A DNA stretch of 20,350 bases, taken from a virus. Shown here piece by piece: positions 8,545 to 15,650 of this stretch (positions within the stretch are counted from its first letter, which is position 1; the number at the start of each line of letters is the position of its first letter). The DNA lies in IMG/VR virus record IMGVR_UViG_3300012202_000013, positions 1-20,350 of that record, one strand, 5' to 3'. The notes beneath the pieces were generated by a model that ran no database searches, was not told where the DNA came from, and saw nothing but the letters and a program-made list of their open reading frames with translations. Both the position numbers and the translations under genes were made by a program.

Positions 8545-9136
8545 AATTCAGGATCAAATAAAGGCTCTTCAACAAAAGCAGAAAAAATTAGACTATTTAT
8601 CTTATATCTCAGATCTTCTTAAAAACGATAAACATTGTCTTGATTTTAAAGAGATAAAAGAGGAAGTTTTAGGACTAATGGACCCTGTAATTTTAAATAT
8701 TATGGAGACTATTGAAAATGATGGTGGTAAATCAGAAAAGAGTTCGGTTATTCCAGTTAACGTAGAACTAACTGGCGATGAAAAATCAGTGTTGAAGGCG
8801 ATAGCTCAGGAAGCGGCTAAACGTTTAAATATTGGAGCATCTCCCAAATCTGAAAAAGTGGAGCCTGGAGGTAATTTATTTACTAAAACTGAAAGTTCTA
8901 CAGTACCTAGTTTATCGTTAAATTCTAATGTTAAGCCTCCTAATAGGAGTACTCACGAAAAAATGACTTTTGCGTTAGATAATCGGCACTTGGGCGGAAA
9001 GCGAGTAAACGTATCTAACGATAGAAACGTAAAAATTGAAGGAACTGTAGTAGGATTAGACGCTCCGTTCATTATAGTTAAAACAGATACTGGTCCAACT
9101 ATTGAAGTTCCAATTGAACAAGTAAGCCTAGTTTAG
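8537..9136 (+). CDS. Unknown protein: coiled coil plus small beta domain
   Basis: This 199-residue protein is not recognised. Residues 1-20 form a Gln/Lys-rich helix likely to be a coiled coil (KIQDQIKALQQKQKKLD). A low-complexity Ser/Pro-rich linker spans about 100-140. The last 50 residues look like an SH3/KOW-type beta barrel (GKRVNVS, KIEGTVVGLDAPFIIVKTD, IEVPIEQVSLV). Such barrels often bind RNA or protein. It overlaps the preceding gene by 8 nt and is followed after 7 nt by another unknown gene, so these appear co-expressed. Confidence 0.7.
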   Translation: MSKIQDQIKALQQKQKKLDYLSYISDLLKNDKHCLDFKEIKEEVLGLMDPVILNIMETIENDGGKSEKSSVIPVNVELTGDEKSVLKAIAQEAAKRLNIGASPKSEKVEPGGNLFTKTESSTVPSLSLNSNVKPPNRSTHEKMTFALDNRHLGGKRVNVSNDRNVKIEGTVVGLDAPFIIVKTDTGPTIEVPIEQVSLV

Positions 9137-9143
9137 GGGGAAT

Positions 9144-9608
9144 ATGGCCAAAAAGAAAACAAAATCAATTGTAGGATTCGAACGTCAGCATGCAGTAGTC
9201 CAAGATCAAATTACTCGTATGGAGCCTGCAAAACAAGCTGTCGTCAGAGAGATGCAAGACAAAGTTAGTGCCTGTATTGAAGAAGAGAATGAATTTATAT
9301 TCAGTGACTCCGCCTTTGAAAGTGATCGTCGCTGTAAGAACGCTAGGGATTTAGAAGTCAAGTCTATAGTAGGAAAGATCTTCACCCACGATGGGAATAT
9401 ATTAATCAAAACACCTTTCGAAACCGTAATCCCGGCACAAGTTTATGTAGATGTTCTACAAGACCGCGTCATTGGGGTAACGGATGAACTTACAAAAGTG
9501 AAACAAGAAGTCTACGACTTGTCTAGTAAGTTGGGACTATATCATAGTCTTACATTCTTAGGTTTAATTAAATTGGCATTTAAACGTCTTTTTGGAAGGA
9601 ATAATTAA
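9144..9608 (+). CDS. Unknown protein with hydrophobic C-terminal tail
   Basis: This 154-residue protein is not recognised. It opens with a Lys-rich stretch (MAKKKTKS), has helical segments, a central beta-looking part (GNILIKTPFETVIPAQVYV) and a C-terminal helix (about 115-132). The last 25 residues (LTFLGLIKLAFKRLFG) form a basic amphipathic or hydrophobic segment that might touch membrane or a partner. A strong AGGGGGA precedes the ATG by a few bases. Its tail holds the ribosome binding site of the next gene. Confidence 0.68.
   Translation: MAKKKTKSIVGFERQHAVVQDQITRMEPAKQAVVREMQDKVSACIEEENEFIFSDSAFESDRRCKNARDLEVKSIVGKIFTHDGNILIKTPFETVIPAQVYVDVLQDRVIGVTDELTKVKQEVYDLSSKLGLYHSLTFLGLIKLAFKRLFGRNN
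9596..9600 (+). promoter_or_regulatory. Ribosome binding site (AAGGA) for the gene at 9610
   Basis: AAGGA (within GGAAGGA) lies 9 nt before the ATG at 9610. It supports that ATG over the TTG at 9592, which precedes the motif. Confidence 0.6.
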
Positions 9609-9609
9609 A

Positions 9610-10197
9610 ATGGGAAATAAAAAAACTACCAACGGTAACACTCATCAAACTCAGTCTTTTGGACAAATGGTTTCAAAGGCAGCTCTAACTCAGTTACTTC
9701 CAAATATTGAGCAGATGGTCTCTAATTTGGGAAGTAGGCTTGCAACCCAGCAAGCTAGAACTTATGAATTGGTATTTTCCAGAATTTTAGTTCTAGAAAA
9801 GATAGTTATGGAAAAGTTTAAAATCACCGAGGTTGACTTAGCTAATAAATTTGCAGACGTAGAGGACGAAAGATCTAAACTTATTAAAGTTGAAGAGATT
9901 ACATCAGGAGATACCGTTAGGTTGGAAATTAAAACTAAACCAACTACTGACTTAGAGTACCACGGAGAAACTCGTTTAAAAATTCAAAACATCGGAACTG
10001 GCGCTAATTTAGGAACTGAATTAGAAACCGCCACTCTGGGAATGAAGACCGGAGAAACTAAAGAAGTAGTTTTTGGACAAAACGGAGAAAACGTAGCTAG
10101 TATCTTTATCAATAGAGTCTCAAGACCTCTAAATCCCCCTAAAAAAGTAGAAACCGCGACTAAGGAGACTTTAAATGAAGATACAACTTCTAGGTAA
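9610..10197 (+). CDS. FKBP/trigger-factor-like protein, possible folding helper
   Basis: This 195-residue protein has a helical N-terminal half (about 1-95) and a C-terminal beta domain (about 96-185) resembling the FKBP-like peptidyl-prolyl isomerase domain of trigger factor. The matching pattern is GDTVRLEIKTK, then EYHGET, an IGTG turn, LGMKTGETKEVVF (the GMK-GE-K signature before the last strands) and FINRVSRPLNP. In this fold the domain binds proline-containing chains; the active-site aromatic residues are not clearly kept, so it may be a binding module rather than an isomerase. It overlaps the GroES-like gene by 23 nt, which supports a chaperone role. It could also be an unrelated beta-sandwich protein. 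Confidence 0.6.
   Translation: MGNKKTTNGNTHQTQSFGQMVSKAALTQLLPNIEQMVSNLGSRLATQQARTYELVFSRILVLEKIVMEKFKITEVDLANKFADVEDERSKLIKVEEITSGDTVRLEIKTKPTTDLEYHGETRLKIQNIGTGANLGTELETATLGMKTGETKEVVFGQNGENVASIFINRVSRPLNPPKKVETATKETLNEDTTSR
10162..10167 (+). promoter_or_regulatory. Ribosome binding site (AAGGAG) of the GroES-like gene
   Basis: AAGGAG lies 7 nt before the ATG at 10175, inside the upstream gene. It supports the start and the 23-nt overlap. Confidence 0.65.
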
Positions 10198-10447
10198 GCG
10201 AGTCGCCGTAGAAAAACTTAAAAAGTCATCAAATAAAAACGATGGCTTTTTAGTTATGGTTGAATCTGAAGAATTTCTAGGCATAGTGAAATATGTAGGT
10301 ACTGGGTCTGGCCAAGTAATGTTAAGTGTTGGTCAAAAAGTTTATTTTGGAACTAAGTTTCAATTGGTCCGTATGGCTGGTTCTGAAGTTTGCGTAATGG
10401 ACGAAGAGAACGTACTGGCGGTAATTAAAGATGAAAATGAACAATGA
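10175..10447 (+). CDS. GroES-like co-chaperonin (Cpn10 family)
   Basis: This 90-residue protein matches the GroES fold in length and order of motifs: LGKRVAVEKL at the N-terminus (as LHDRVIVKR in GroES), a charged mobile loop with the hydrophobic patch GFLVM (compare GGIVL, the GroEL-binding tripeptide), GIVKYVGTGSG, VGQKVYFGTKF, and the closing segment VCVMDEENVLAVIKD. Phage GroES homologues such as T4 gp31 replace or modify host GroES so that GroEL can fold the major capsid protein. Its place inside the head gene block, after an FKBP-like gene, fits that role. It probably acts as a heptameric lid on host GroEL in the cytoplasm. Confidence 0.82.
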   Translation: MKIQLLGKRVAVEKLKKSSNKNDGFLVMVESEEFLGIVKYVGTGSGQVMLSVGQKVYFGTKFQLVRMAGSEVCVMDEENVLAVIKDENEQ

Positions 10448-10778
10448 ACAGGAAGATTGTAAATATGAAGATGGCGAAACTGTAATATATTATAATCCTG
10501 GTAATGTTTGGCATCTATCCGAGTTTAAAGCTTATAAATCTAAATATACCGCTAATGCGTTTCGCTTAAAGGGAGAAAGTATGGAAGTTTTAGCAGATAT
10601 CTTAGAACTTAGAAAATTAGATGGCTCCTCTGTGTCTAAGCAATCAGACCAGTATGTTCCTATTATGAGCTTTGATCAATTAAAATTAAAATTATTTAAC
10701 TACAATGATACTTACCCTAAGCACACTACTGGGTTTGAAATAGGTAAAGACGGAGGGGCGAGTCCTAAAAGTTCGTAA
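10431..10778 (+). CDS. Unknown small protein
   Basis: This 115-residue protein is not recognised. It contains aromatic-rich strands (ETVIYYNPGNVWHLSEFKAY), a helix (MEVLADILELRKL) and a polar tail (GKDGGASPKSS). It overlaps the GroES-like gene by 17 nt. Two starts are possible, ATG 10431 or ATG 10437; a weak TAAAG upstream fits 10437 slightly better. No conserved catalytic motif was seen. Confidence 0.65.
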   Translation: MKMNNEQEDCKYEDGETVIYYNPGNVWHLSEFKAYKSKYTANAFRLKGESMEVLADILELRKLDGSSVSKQSDQYVPIMSFDQLKLKLFNYNDTYPKHTTGFEIGKDGGASPKSS

Positions 10779-10805
10779 ATATTACATAATTATGGATAAC
10801 ACTAT

Positions 10806-11561
10806 ATGAGTTTAATAAAATTATTTGAACAAACCCTAAATGATGAAAAAAGATATGTTTCAAAAAAGTCTCCCCACTTTAAAATCAAACCTTCAGTCTT
10901 AGGATCTCCGTGTATGAGGAAGGTCTTCTACTCCACTGGGATGGTTCCAGAAGACTTCCAAGACGACGTTAAAAGTAAAAAAAGAATGGCCTTAGGCGAT
11001 TGTATGCATGGAACGTTTAAAGACGTCTTTAGAAAATCTGGCAAAATGGTGGAATATACTAGCCCAGATGGAACTACGCCAATTGGCATAGACGGGAAGC
11101 CAGATGGCGAATTCCCTTTGACGTGTCCGGAACTCTATATTGAGTACGCTAAGATTGACGGAGTCTTTATTATAGACGGTAAACTATGGTTAGGAGAGTT
11201 CAAATCCATAAAACATGACTATTTTGTGGCTCTACACTCTACCAAACCAGAGCATCTTATTCAGGGTGTTATTTATTATTATGTTTTTAATAAACTATTG
11301 GAAGAAGGAAAATTCAAGCATATTAAAGAACTTGACGGATTCACTAAAGCTCAAGGAATAATATTCTTATATGCTAATAAAGATAACCAAGAATTAGTAG
11401 AGTTTGGATTTACCGAAGCGGATCAAGTGTTTAAAGGTATAGTCAATAAAATCATGATAGCTAAGCATAATTATGATCATCAACTGCTTCCACCAAAAAC
11501 TCCTGATTTTTGTAGAACCTGCTCTTGGAGACTCAAGTGTCAAAAAAATGAATTAAAATAA
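10806..11561 (+). CDS. Cas4-like PD-(D/E)XK nuclease with Fe-S cluster motif
   Basis: This 251-residue protein carries the full signature of the Cas4/RecB/AddB nuclease group. One Cys lies near the N-terminus (C36 in GSPCMRK) and three near the C-terminus (C236, C239, C245), the usual four ligands of a 4Fe-4S cluster. Between them are H68 (GDCMH), D118 (KIDG), E131 and K133 (GEFKS) and Q153 with a Tyr-rich helix (QGVIYYYV), the metal-binding residues and motif. Related enzymes are 5'-3' exonucleases or endonucleases on single-stranded ends. No CRISPR array or cas1/cas2 lies in the window, so a role in phage recombination, replication or DNA-end processing is more likely. It is an intact gene with no strong ribosome binding site. 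Confidence 0.85.
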   Translation: MSLIKLFEQTLNDEKRYVSKKSPHFKIKPSVLGSPCMRKVFYSTGMVPEDFQDDVKSKKRMALGDCMHGTFKDVFRKSGKMVEYTSPDGTTPIGIDGKPDGEFPLTCPELYIEYAKIDGVFIIDGKLWLGEFKSIKHDYFVALHSTKPEHLIQGVIYYYVFNKLLEEGKFKHIKELDGFTKAQGIIFLYANKDNQELVEFGFTEADQVFKGIVNKIMIAKHNYDHQLLPPKTPDFCRTCSWRLKCQKNELK

Positions 11562-11580
11562 TACTGTATAAATAGTTTAC

Positions 11581-11586
11581 TATTAT
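11581..11586 (+). promoter_or_regulatory. Possible -10 box (TATTAT)
   Basis: TATTAT followed by AG lies in the 49-nt gap before the gene at 11611, resembling the boxes at 1633 and 15703. The distance to the ATG is 24 nt, so this transcript would have a short leader. TATAAATA at 11567 is an alternative box. No clear -35 is seen. Confidence 0.3.
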
Positions 11587-11610
11587 AGTGGTTTAAAGCA
11601 ATAATATAAA

Positions 11611-11994
11611 ATGAAACAAGGTTCTGATACATCTATATGTACAGAAGCCTGCAAAACTGCTGACGGTGATTCAAACAAAAATCAAGGTTCTGAAAATAAA
11701 AAGTGCGTCTGGTATATAAATTCTCCAGATCATTTTAATTGTTTTTGGCACTATGTTCATGACAAATCTTCGCCAGACGGTTCTATGTGCGAGTTAGTTC
11801 AGTCACAAATAGCTTCGTTGATGGGCTGGTCAAATACTAAGACCCATTTTATGCTTAAACAGGCTACTATTGACTTGATAGCTGCTTTAAAAGCTAATAA
11901 TGCAAATCAATTGTTAGGTCAAGATAGCGAGGCCTCTGTAGGCTTTGATGTAGTTATCGATACCATATATCCTCCGTCAAGTGACGATGAATAG
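11611..11994 (+). CDS. Cys-rich protein with sigma region 4-like HTH
   Basis: This 127-residue protein is not assigned to a named family. Five Cys (10, 14, 32, 44, 60) and nearby His residues in the first half could form a zinc site (KKCVWYINSPDHFNCFWHYVH). Residues about 62-93 (ELVQSQIASLMGWSNTKTHF, then a helix ending DLIAAL) fit a helix-turn-helix of the sigma-70 region 4 type. The tail is acidic. A role as transcription regulator, perhaps of late genes, is an inference from the HTH and its place just before the protease promoter. It is far too short for a complete sigma factor. Confidence 0.6.
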   Translation: MKQGSDTSICTEACKTADGDSNKNQGSENKKCVWYINSPDHFNCFWHYVHDKSSPDGSMCELVQSQIASLMGWSNTKTHFMLKQATIDLIAALKANNANQLLGQDSEASVGFDVVIDTIYPPSSDDE

Positions 11995-12009
11995 TTAAAA
12001 TAGTCATTA

Positions 12010-12018
12010 TGATATAAT
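12010..12018 (+). promoter_or_regulatory. Extended -10 promoter, leaderless type
   Basis: TGATATAAT is an extended -10 (TG-N-TATAAT). The hexamer (12013-12018) ends 7 nt before the ATG at 12026, and there is no Shine-Dalgarno sequence. The -10-to-ATG segment is nearly the same as that at 1633-1648. Transcription should begin at about the start codon. Confidence 0.6.
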
Positions 12019-12025
12019 TACAGTT

Positions 12026-12892
12026 ATGGAAGATAGTTTTAAAATAGTAATTCCAGCCGATTTAGAAAAGTCAAAAGACGGAGAGTGGCGTATAAGTGGT
12101 CTAGCTTCTTCGTCCAATGTTGATCGCCAAGGTGAAGTTATAATGCCTAGCGGCGTAGATTGTACTCCAATAGACTCCGGTAAAGGTTTTTTTAATTTCG
12201 ATCACGATAATTCTCCAGAAAATACCATAGGTTTACTGGAACGTTATAAAAAAAGCGAAAAAGGGCTATTTGTTCAGGGTAAACTTTTTAAAAACCATTC
12301 TAGAGCTAAGGCTGTCTATGAGATAATGTCTAGTTTAAACAAAAATGAAAAAGGTAGAGTCGGACTTAGTGTAGAAGGTAAAGTAATAGAAAGAGATTCG
12401 TTTAATCCAAAAATTATAAAAAGATGTATTATAAAAAATTGCGCAGTGACTTTTAATCCAGTTAACGAAGACACATACGTAGATTTAGTTAAGTCTTTAT
12501 CTGGGTCTGAAATACAATTCGAATCTACTGGAAAAGTAGAATCTACGACTACCACTACTACGTCCGTTGAATCAGAACCTTTAACTTTTACCGCAAGTCA
12601 GGTAGTTTCTATTTTAGAAAAAGCTTTAGGTATAAGTGGCTCCGCAAGTTATGGTAATACTCCCCCAGCTCAACTTTCAGGAGGTTCGGCTCTTCAGCAA
12701 GAAGAGTCAGAAAAGAAAAAGAAGTTAAAAAAAATGTCTAGAGAGCTCTATAAGTCTAATATGATTACTATTTTAGAAAAACTTCAAGTACTTTATCCAC
12801 AAAATAGTAGATTTGAGTTATGGGAAGCAGTTAAAGATCGAATGGAAACTAGATATCCTCAGATTTTTGATATTAATGATCCTAAGCCATAA
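12026..12892 (+). CDS. Prohead maturation protease (HK97-like)
   Basis: This 288-residue protein is a head maturation protease of the HK97/herpesvirus-type serine protease fold. Matching segments are ISGLASSSNVDRQGEVI (23-39), NFDHDNSP with the putative catalytic H60, RVGLSVEGKV with the putative nucleophile S115, and CAVTFNPVNEDTYVDLVKSL (139-158). The domain ends near residue 160. The remainder has a Thr/Ser-rich linker, a Lys-rich patch and a helical end, and may be a scaffold-like or regulatory tail. The enzyme cleaves scaffold and capsid precursors inside the procapsid. It precedes the scaffold and capsid genes, as usual, and has its own promoter. Confidence 0.88.
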   Translation: MEDSFKIVIPADLEKSKDGEWRISGLASSSNVDRQGEVIMPSGVDCTPIDSGKGFFNFDHDNSPENTIGLLERYKKSEKGLFVQGKLFKNHSRAKAVYEIMSSLNKNEKGRVGLSVEGKVIERDSFNPKIIKRCIIKNCAVTFNPVNEDTYVDLVKSLSGSEIQFESTGKVESTTTTTTSVESEPLTFTASQVVSILEKALGISGSASYGNTPPAQLSGGSALQQEESEKKKKLKKMSRELYKSNMITILEKLQVLYPQNSRFELWEAVKDRMETRYPQIFDINDPKP

Positions 12893-12913
12893 ATAAAAGA
12901 ACTTTAATTTAGA

Positions 12914-12919
12914 TATAAT
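12914..12919 (+). promoter_or_regulatory. -10 box (TATAAT)
   Basis: A perfect TATAAT lies in the 63-nt gap after the protease gene. A leader of about 30 nt would carry the ribosome binding site AGGAG (12943-12947, 8 nt before the ATG at 12956). No -35 consensus is visible. Confidence 0.45.
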
Positions 12920-12955
12920 TTTTATTAGTTTATAACGTAGTTAGGAGTTTAAAAC

Positions 12956-13267
12956 ATGCTTTCAGTAAGACAGGTAGAAAAACTTGAAGTTGCGTTGACG
13001 GATGCCGCCGCAGCAGATCAATTAGCGTCTGCTGCTGGATTATCTGCGGCTACAGATGTTGCAGCTAATAGTGCGGCAGCAGCCATTACTATTTCTGCCG
13101 GTATAAGTACATCTGGCGGCAATACCTATAGTGACGCTGCGGTGAACACCGCGATAAATACTGCTGTGAATGGTGCTTTAGTTTCAGTTATTGCTGATGT
13201 TAATGCCGACCGTACTCAAATTAATGCTATCTTGTCAGCTCTTAAAGCTGCAGGATTAATGTTGTAA
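12956..13267 (+). CDS. Ala-rich small virion protein candidate
   Basis: This 103-residue protein is rich in Ala, Ser and Thr and has no Cys. It ends in a regular helix of small hydrophobic residues (INTAVNGALVSVIADVNADR followed by TQINAILSALKAAGLML). Such a tail, after a Gly/Ser-rich hinge (STSGGNTYSD), looks like a short trimeric coiled coil as found in small head-decoration or fibre proteins. Its place between protease and scaffold, with its own -10 box and strong AGGAG site, suggests high expression and a structural role. This is inferred from composition and context; no family was recognised. Confidence 0.6.
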   Translation: MLSVRQVEKLEVALTDAAAADQLASAAGLSAATDVAANSAAAAITISAGISTSGGNTYSDAAVNTAINTAVNGALVSVIADVNADRTQINAILSALKAAGLML

Positions 13268-13281
13268 TAGGAGACTCCAAA

Positions 13282-14109
13282 ATGGGCGACTTGAACAAAG
13301 CAATTGAAGACTTTATTGATGAGTTATTTTCAGAACCAGTCAATAAATCTAGTGAAAATTTTGAAGTAGCTAACGCTGCTAAAACTACAGCGGATGCTGT
13401 TATAAATACAGTTTCTAAGTCTCCAAATGATCAAAGTAGAGGCGCCGGCCGTCCTAAAGATGATCATGACGTCCCGGATATTGATAAAGATGGAAATGCA
13501 GCTAAAGGCTATGACGCAGTTCAGGCGGTCCAGTCTGAAATGTCCAATCCAGAAGTTAATCAATCTGGAGCTTCGACTCAAATCTCCTCAGAGGGTAGAC
13601 TGGCTTCTGTAAAGCAAATGAAAGATCCTAGACTTTCTAAATCCCTAACGGACGAACAGTTTGAAGAATATCAAGAATTAAAGAAAGCTAAAGATCTTGA
13701 AATTAAAAAACAAAAAGAGCAAGAAGATCTTATAAAAGCTGAAGTTTATAAAAAGACACAAGAAGATCTGATCAAGTCCGCCATTGAGTCTAATTTAGGT
13801 CCAATTCGTAAAGAGAACGAAGACTTGAAAAAAGCATTTGCAGAGCAAAGCGCTCTATTGAAAGCTATAGCTAGTCAACCTCTTCAATCTAAATCTATTA
13901 CTGGAATCCACGCTTTAAATAAATCTTTCGACCCGGACGTTAGTGGTCCTAGAGAGTTTTCTAAATCTGAAAAACTTGATGCGGCAGAGAGACTAGTTAA
14001 ATCTAATAAACTTCCTGTAGATGCTGTCATTGAATTGGAAAATACGCACACCTTATACAATCCTCAGTGGAGAGCTATGGTGGAGCAAGAGCTAGAAAAA
14101 CAAAATTAA
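13282..14109 (+). CDS. Probable head scaffolding protein
   Basis: This 275-residue protein is strongly charged and mostly helical, with a polar N-terminal third, a long coiled-coil region rich in Lys, Glu and Gln (about 115-200) and a helical C-terminus (EFSKSEKLDAAERLVKSNKL). It lies between the protease and the major capsid gene, the usual place of the scaffold, and starts behind AGGAGA 15 nt after the previous stop. Scaffold proteins direct capsid assembly and are degraded or expelled before packaging. Assignment rests on composition and position; sequence conservation in this family is low. Confidence 0.7.
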   Translation: MGDLNKAIEDFIDELFSEPVNKSSENFEVANAAKTTADAVINTVSKSPNDQSRGAGRPKDDHDVPDIDKDGNAAKGYDAVQAVQSEMSNPEVNQSGASTQISSEGRLASVKQMKDPRLSKSLTDEQFEEYQELKKAKDLEIKKQKEQEDLIKAEVYKKTQEDLIKSAIESNLGPIRKENEDLKKAFAEQSALLKAIASQPLQSKSITGIHALNKSFDPDVSGPREFSKSEKLDAAERLVKSNKLPVDAVIELENTHTLYNPQWRAMVEQELEKQN

Positions 14110-14114
14110 TAGTT

Positions 14115-14123
14115 TGCTATAAT
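14115..14123 (+). promoter_or_regulatory. Extended -10 promoter of the capsid gene
   Basis: TGCTATAAT is an extended -10 located 80 nt before the capsid ATG. The leader contains a short hairpin (GGTT at 14168-14171, AACC at 14176-14179) followed by a T run, then AGGAGA (14191-14196) 7 nt before the ATG at 14204. A dedicated promoter fits the need for many capsid copies. Confidence 0.55.
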
Positions 14124-14203
14124 TAAAATATAGTCTATAACATTCTTTTTACAGATCACTAACAGTTGGTTTATTAACCTTTTTTTCTTTAGGAGAAAAA
14201 ATA

Positions 14204-15622
14204 ATGGATACTATTATTGAACAGGTAGCCAATGACCCGTCGGTAACCGGCTTTGGGTCTATGGACGCCGCTAAGGTGGACGCATTGCAAAAAGCCTTGG
14301 CAATTTCTCAAAACTACGGTACTACGGCGCCAAACGCACTTAGCAGCGGGTCTGCTTTGTCGGTTGAAGACTTAGATCGTACCTTGAAACTGGTCACCCA
14401 CGGTCTGGAACATCTTAAATTGTGGAAAGACATTATTAAAGAAAAAGTTACGCAAGCAGTGCACGAGTACAACGTTCAGAATAGCTACGGTCAAGAAGTT
14501 AACCCGTTCTTTGCAATGGGCGGAACTCCAGTAGCCACTGACGCGTTTTATCAACGTGAATTTATCCAAGTGAAGTATCTAGGAACTCAAGGACAAGTTC
14601 AACATAACTTGACTCTGATCCAAGCTGCTCACGGACCAGTTATCGCTCGCGAAGTTAAAAACAAAACAGTAGAACTTTTGGCCCGTAACGAGCGCTTTAT
14701 GTTTGAAGCCGATTCAAGTATCAATCCTCTTGAATACGACGGTATCAACAAACAAATTAGAGTTAAAATGGCGGAATCTCAATATAAATCTACCGCCTTT
14801 CAAGGCTTTGACACTGTCGGGGCCTCTAACTCCGTAGTTGTGGATGTTCGTGGCGTTTTCGACGATATCATTGCTGAAACAATTGCGCTGACTAACGTTA
14901 ATAACTTCGGCATGGCAATGGATATGTATCTTGGTACTGATATTCATTCTACGTTTTCTAGAAATTACTACTTGAAACAGCGTACCCTTCCTGGTGAAAC
15001 TTTGACATCTGGTAACAGAGTTAAGGAACATACAGGATCTATCGATTATCGTTTCAAGCCTAGTCTGTTTAATCGTCCTAGAATTTCCGCACTTGCCAGT
15101 GCCGTTTCTGCGTCTGCCGCTCCTACGTTGGCAACATTTGCAGTAGCTTCTGATGCTAATTCATCGTTTGGATCTGCAGATGCTGGTACTTACGGATATG
15201 TGCTTAGCTCGGTGTATTCTGATGGCGAAACGTTGCCGTCAAGTGAAATTTCTGGTGCGGTTGCCGCGGGACAGGGTGTTTCAGTTAGTCCTTCATACTC
15301 TGGATCTCCTTTGTACTTTAACGCGTTTCGATCTCCTAAAAATGGAGCTGGTTCAGGTTGGATGTTCATTGGACGCGTTAGACCTCTTGGTTCAGGTAAC
15401 CCAGTTTTGATTGACGAAAATGCTCAAGTTCCTGGATCAGGAAGAGCCTTTTTGTTGATGCACGACTCTGATGTACTTTGCTGGAAGCAATTAGGGTCAA
15501 TGATCAAGTATGATCTGGCAGTAACAGATACTTCTTACCGATGGTTACAGTTAATGTACGGAACCCCGTTGGTCTCTGCCGCCCGTAAGAATACAATTGG
15601 AGATAATATTACCCTTAGCTAG
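14204..15622 (+). CDS. Major capsid protein (HK97 fold) with surface insertion
   Basis: This 472-residue protein is the probable major capsid protein. It follows protease and scaffold genes, has the strongest expression signals in the window (own promoter, AGGAGA site, terminator behind it) and a distinct base composition. The N-terminus (MDTIIEQVANDPSVTGFGSM) and the C-terminus (YDLAVTDTSYRWLQLMYGTP) resemble capsid proteins of large tailed phages. Residues about 308-405 form an extra beta-rich segment with an FN3/Ig-like strand pattern (GTYGYVLSSVYSDGETLPSS), probably exposed on the capsid surface. The protein may be cleaved at its N-terminus by the protease, but the site is not visible. 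Confidence 0.85.
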   Translation: MDTIIEQVANDPSVTGFGSMDAAKVDALQKALAISQNYGTTAPNALSSGSALSVEDLDRTLKLVTHGLEHLKLWKDIIKEKVTQAVHEYNVQNSYGQEVNPFFAMGGTPVATDAFYQREFIQVKYLGTQGQVQHNLTLIQAAHGPVIAREVKNKTVELLARNERFMFEADSSINPLEYDGINKQIRVKMAESQYKSTAFQGFDTVGASNSVVVDVRGVFDDIIAETIALTNVNNFGMAMDMYLGTDIHSTFSRNYYLKQRTLPGETLTSGNRVKEHTGSIDYRFKPSLFNRPRISALASAVSASAAPTLATFAVASDANSSFGSADAGTYGYVLSSVYSDGETLPSSEISGAVAAGQGVSVSPSYSGSPLYFNAFRSPKNGAGSGWMFIGRVRPLGSGNPVLIDENAQVPGSGRAFLLMHDSDVLCWKQLGSMIKYDLAVTDTSYRWLQLMYGTPLVSAARKNTIGDNITLS

Positions 15623-15650
15623 TTGTAGTTACTTTTAAGTTAAATATAAG

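Noticed and set aside
10806-11561. CRISPR-associated system indicated by the Cas4-like gene
   Set aside because: No repeat-spacer array and no other cas genes are visible; Cas4-like nucleases are common in phages without CRISPR.
11567-11574. T4-type late promoter TATAAATA
   Set aside because: One match in AT-rich DNA is expected by chance. The same sequence was not seen before the other late genes, which have TATAAT or TATTAT.
15153-15410. Open frame inside the capsid gene
   Set aside because: It is a shifted reading of the capsid coding sequence with no start signal and an unlikely composition (repeated Leu, Arg and Cys).
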